Shown here one piece after another: positions 63,916 to 64,000 of a DNA stretch of 64,000 bases. Origin of the DNA: Sphingobacterium griseoflavum (GTDB taxonomy: Bacteria > Bacteroidota > Bacteroidia > Sphingobacteriales > Sphingobacteriaceae); assembly GCF_014653155.1 (NCBI RefSeq), contig NZ_BNAF01000002.1, positions 186,001 through 250,000 of the forward strand. Reading direction: 5' to 3'. Both the position numbers and the translations under genes were made by a program. Position 1 is the first letter of the stretch. Each line of letters opens with the position of its first letter. The notes beneath the pieces were generated by a model. That model searched no databases, was not told where the DNA came from, and saw only the letters and a list, made by a program, of their open reading frames with translations.

Positions 63916-64000
63916 TTACCTGTTTTTATCAATGATTTGCATAATTTCGTCCAGTTCCTTCACATCCATCTTCTTCTCTTCCAAGAAGAAAGATAACATG
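63916..64000 (-). CDS. BlaI/MecI-family repressor, partial (C-terminal 28 codons)
   Basis: Only the C-terminus is in the window, ending MLSFFLEEKKMDVKELDEIMQIIDKNR-stop (TAA at 63916-63918). This is typical of the C-terminal dimerisation helix of Bacteroidota BlaI-like winged-helix repressors. Its place directly before an M56 gene supports the call. Confidence 0.8.
   Translation of the reverse strand, partial: MLSFFLEEKKMDVKELDEIMQIIDKNR

Overview
The window comes from the chromosome of a Bacteroidota bacterium, most likely of the family Sphingobacteriaceae (Pedobacter/Sphingobacterium relatives). Three things point there: the order tRNA-Thr, tRNA-Tyr, tRNA-Gly, tRNA-Thr, tuf, tRNA-Trp, secE, nusG, rplKAJL, rpoB; promoters of the TTG / TAnnTTTG type; and arrays of about 800-residue FtsX/MacB permeases ending in ANPxxSLRDE. 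No phage, insertion sequence, integrase or CRISPR array was seen.

Layout. (1) 1-7826, minus strand: the housekeeping transcription/translation block, with rpoB running off the left edge and starting at a TTG codon. (2) 7827-9294: a divergent control region and an Omp85-type beta-barrel gene. (3) 9271-49547: a large accessory export locus. A minus-strand operon encodes a TolC-like outer membrane protein, an NtrC-type sigma54 response regulator and its histidine kinase, followed by a shortened methyltransferase-like gene. Divergent from it, about 29 kb of plus strand encode a membrane fusion protein, permease 1, an ABC ATPase and permeases 2 to 11. After two small minus-strand genes, a second plus-strand unit encodes permease 12, a secreted protein with seven SDYY helical repeats, and a second, atypical ATPase. 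(4) 49580-62000: housekeeping and envelope genes (SirB1-like protein, beta-propeller lipoprotein, queH, yceD-like, rpmF, plsX, fabH, accB, accC, tatC, rpiB, M28 peptidase, cbpA, cbpM). (5) 61709-64000, minus strand: a putative lipoprotein, an M56 peptidase with a TonB-like end and the end of a BlaI-like repressor.

How the export locus may work. Twelve diverged permeases, each with two FtsX halves and two periplasmic domains, share two ATPases, one fusion protein and one outer-membrane channel. The simplest reading is a tripartite MacAB-TolC-like exporter with a set of interchangeable permeases of different substrate or signal specificity.

The strongest new observation is regulatory. Three start regions (TolC, fusion protein, permease 12) each carry two palindromes of the form CTGTYC-N6-GRACAG whose centres are exactly 21 bp apart. 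In each case a TGGYRYR (-24-like) element lies 62, 62 and 64 bp from the nearer palindrome. This predicts that the adjacent sigma54 regulator controls both transcription units and its own operon. The -12 elements are non-canonical, and the regulator carries GAFTDA instead of GAFTGA.

The second strong observation is that the spacers in front of permeases 4-8 end in an 88-nt element. In three cases it is nearly identical, although the permeases on either side have diverged strongly.
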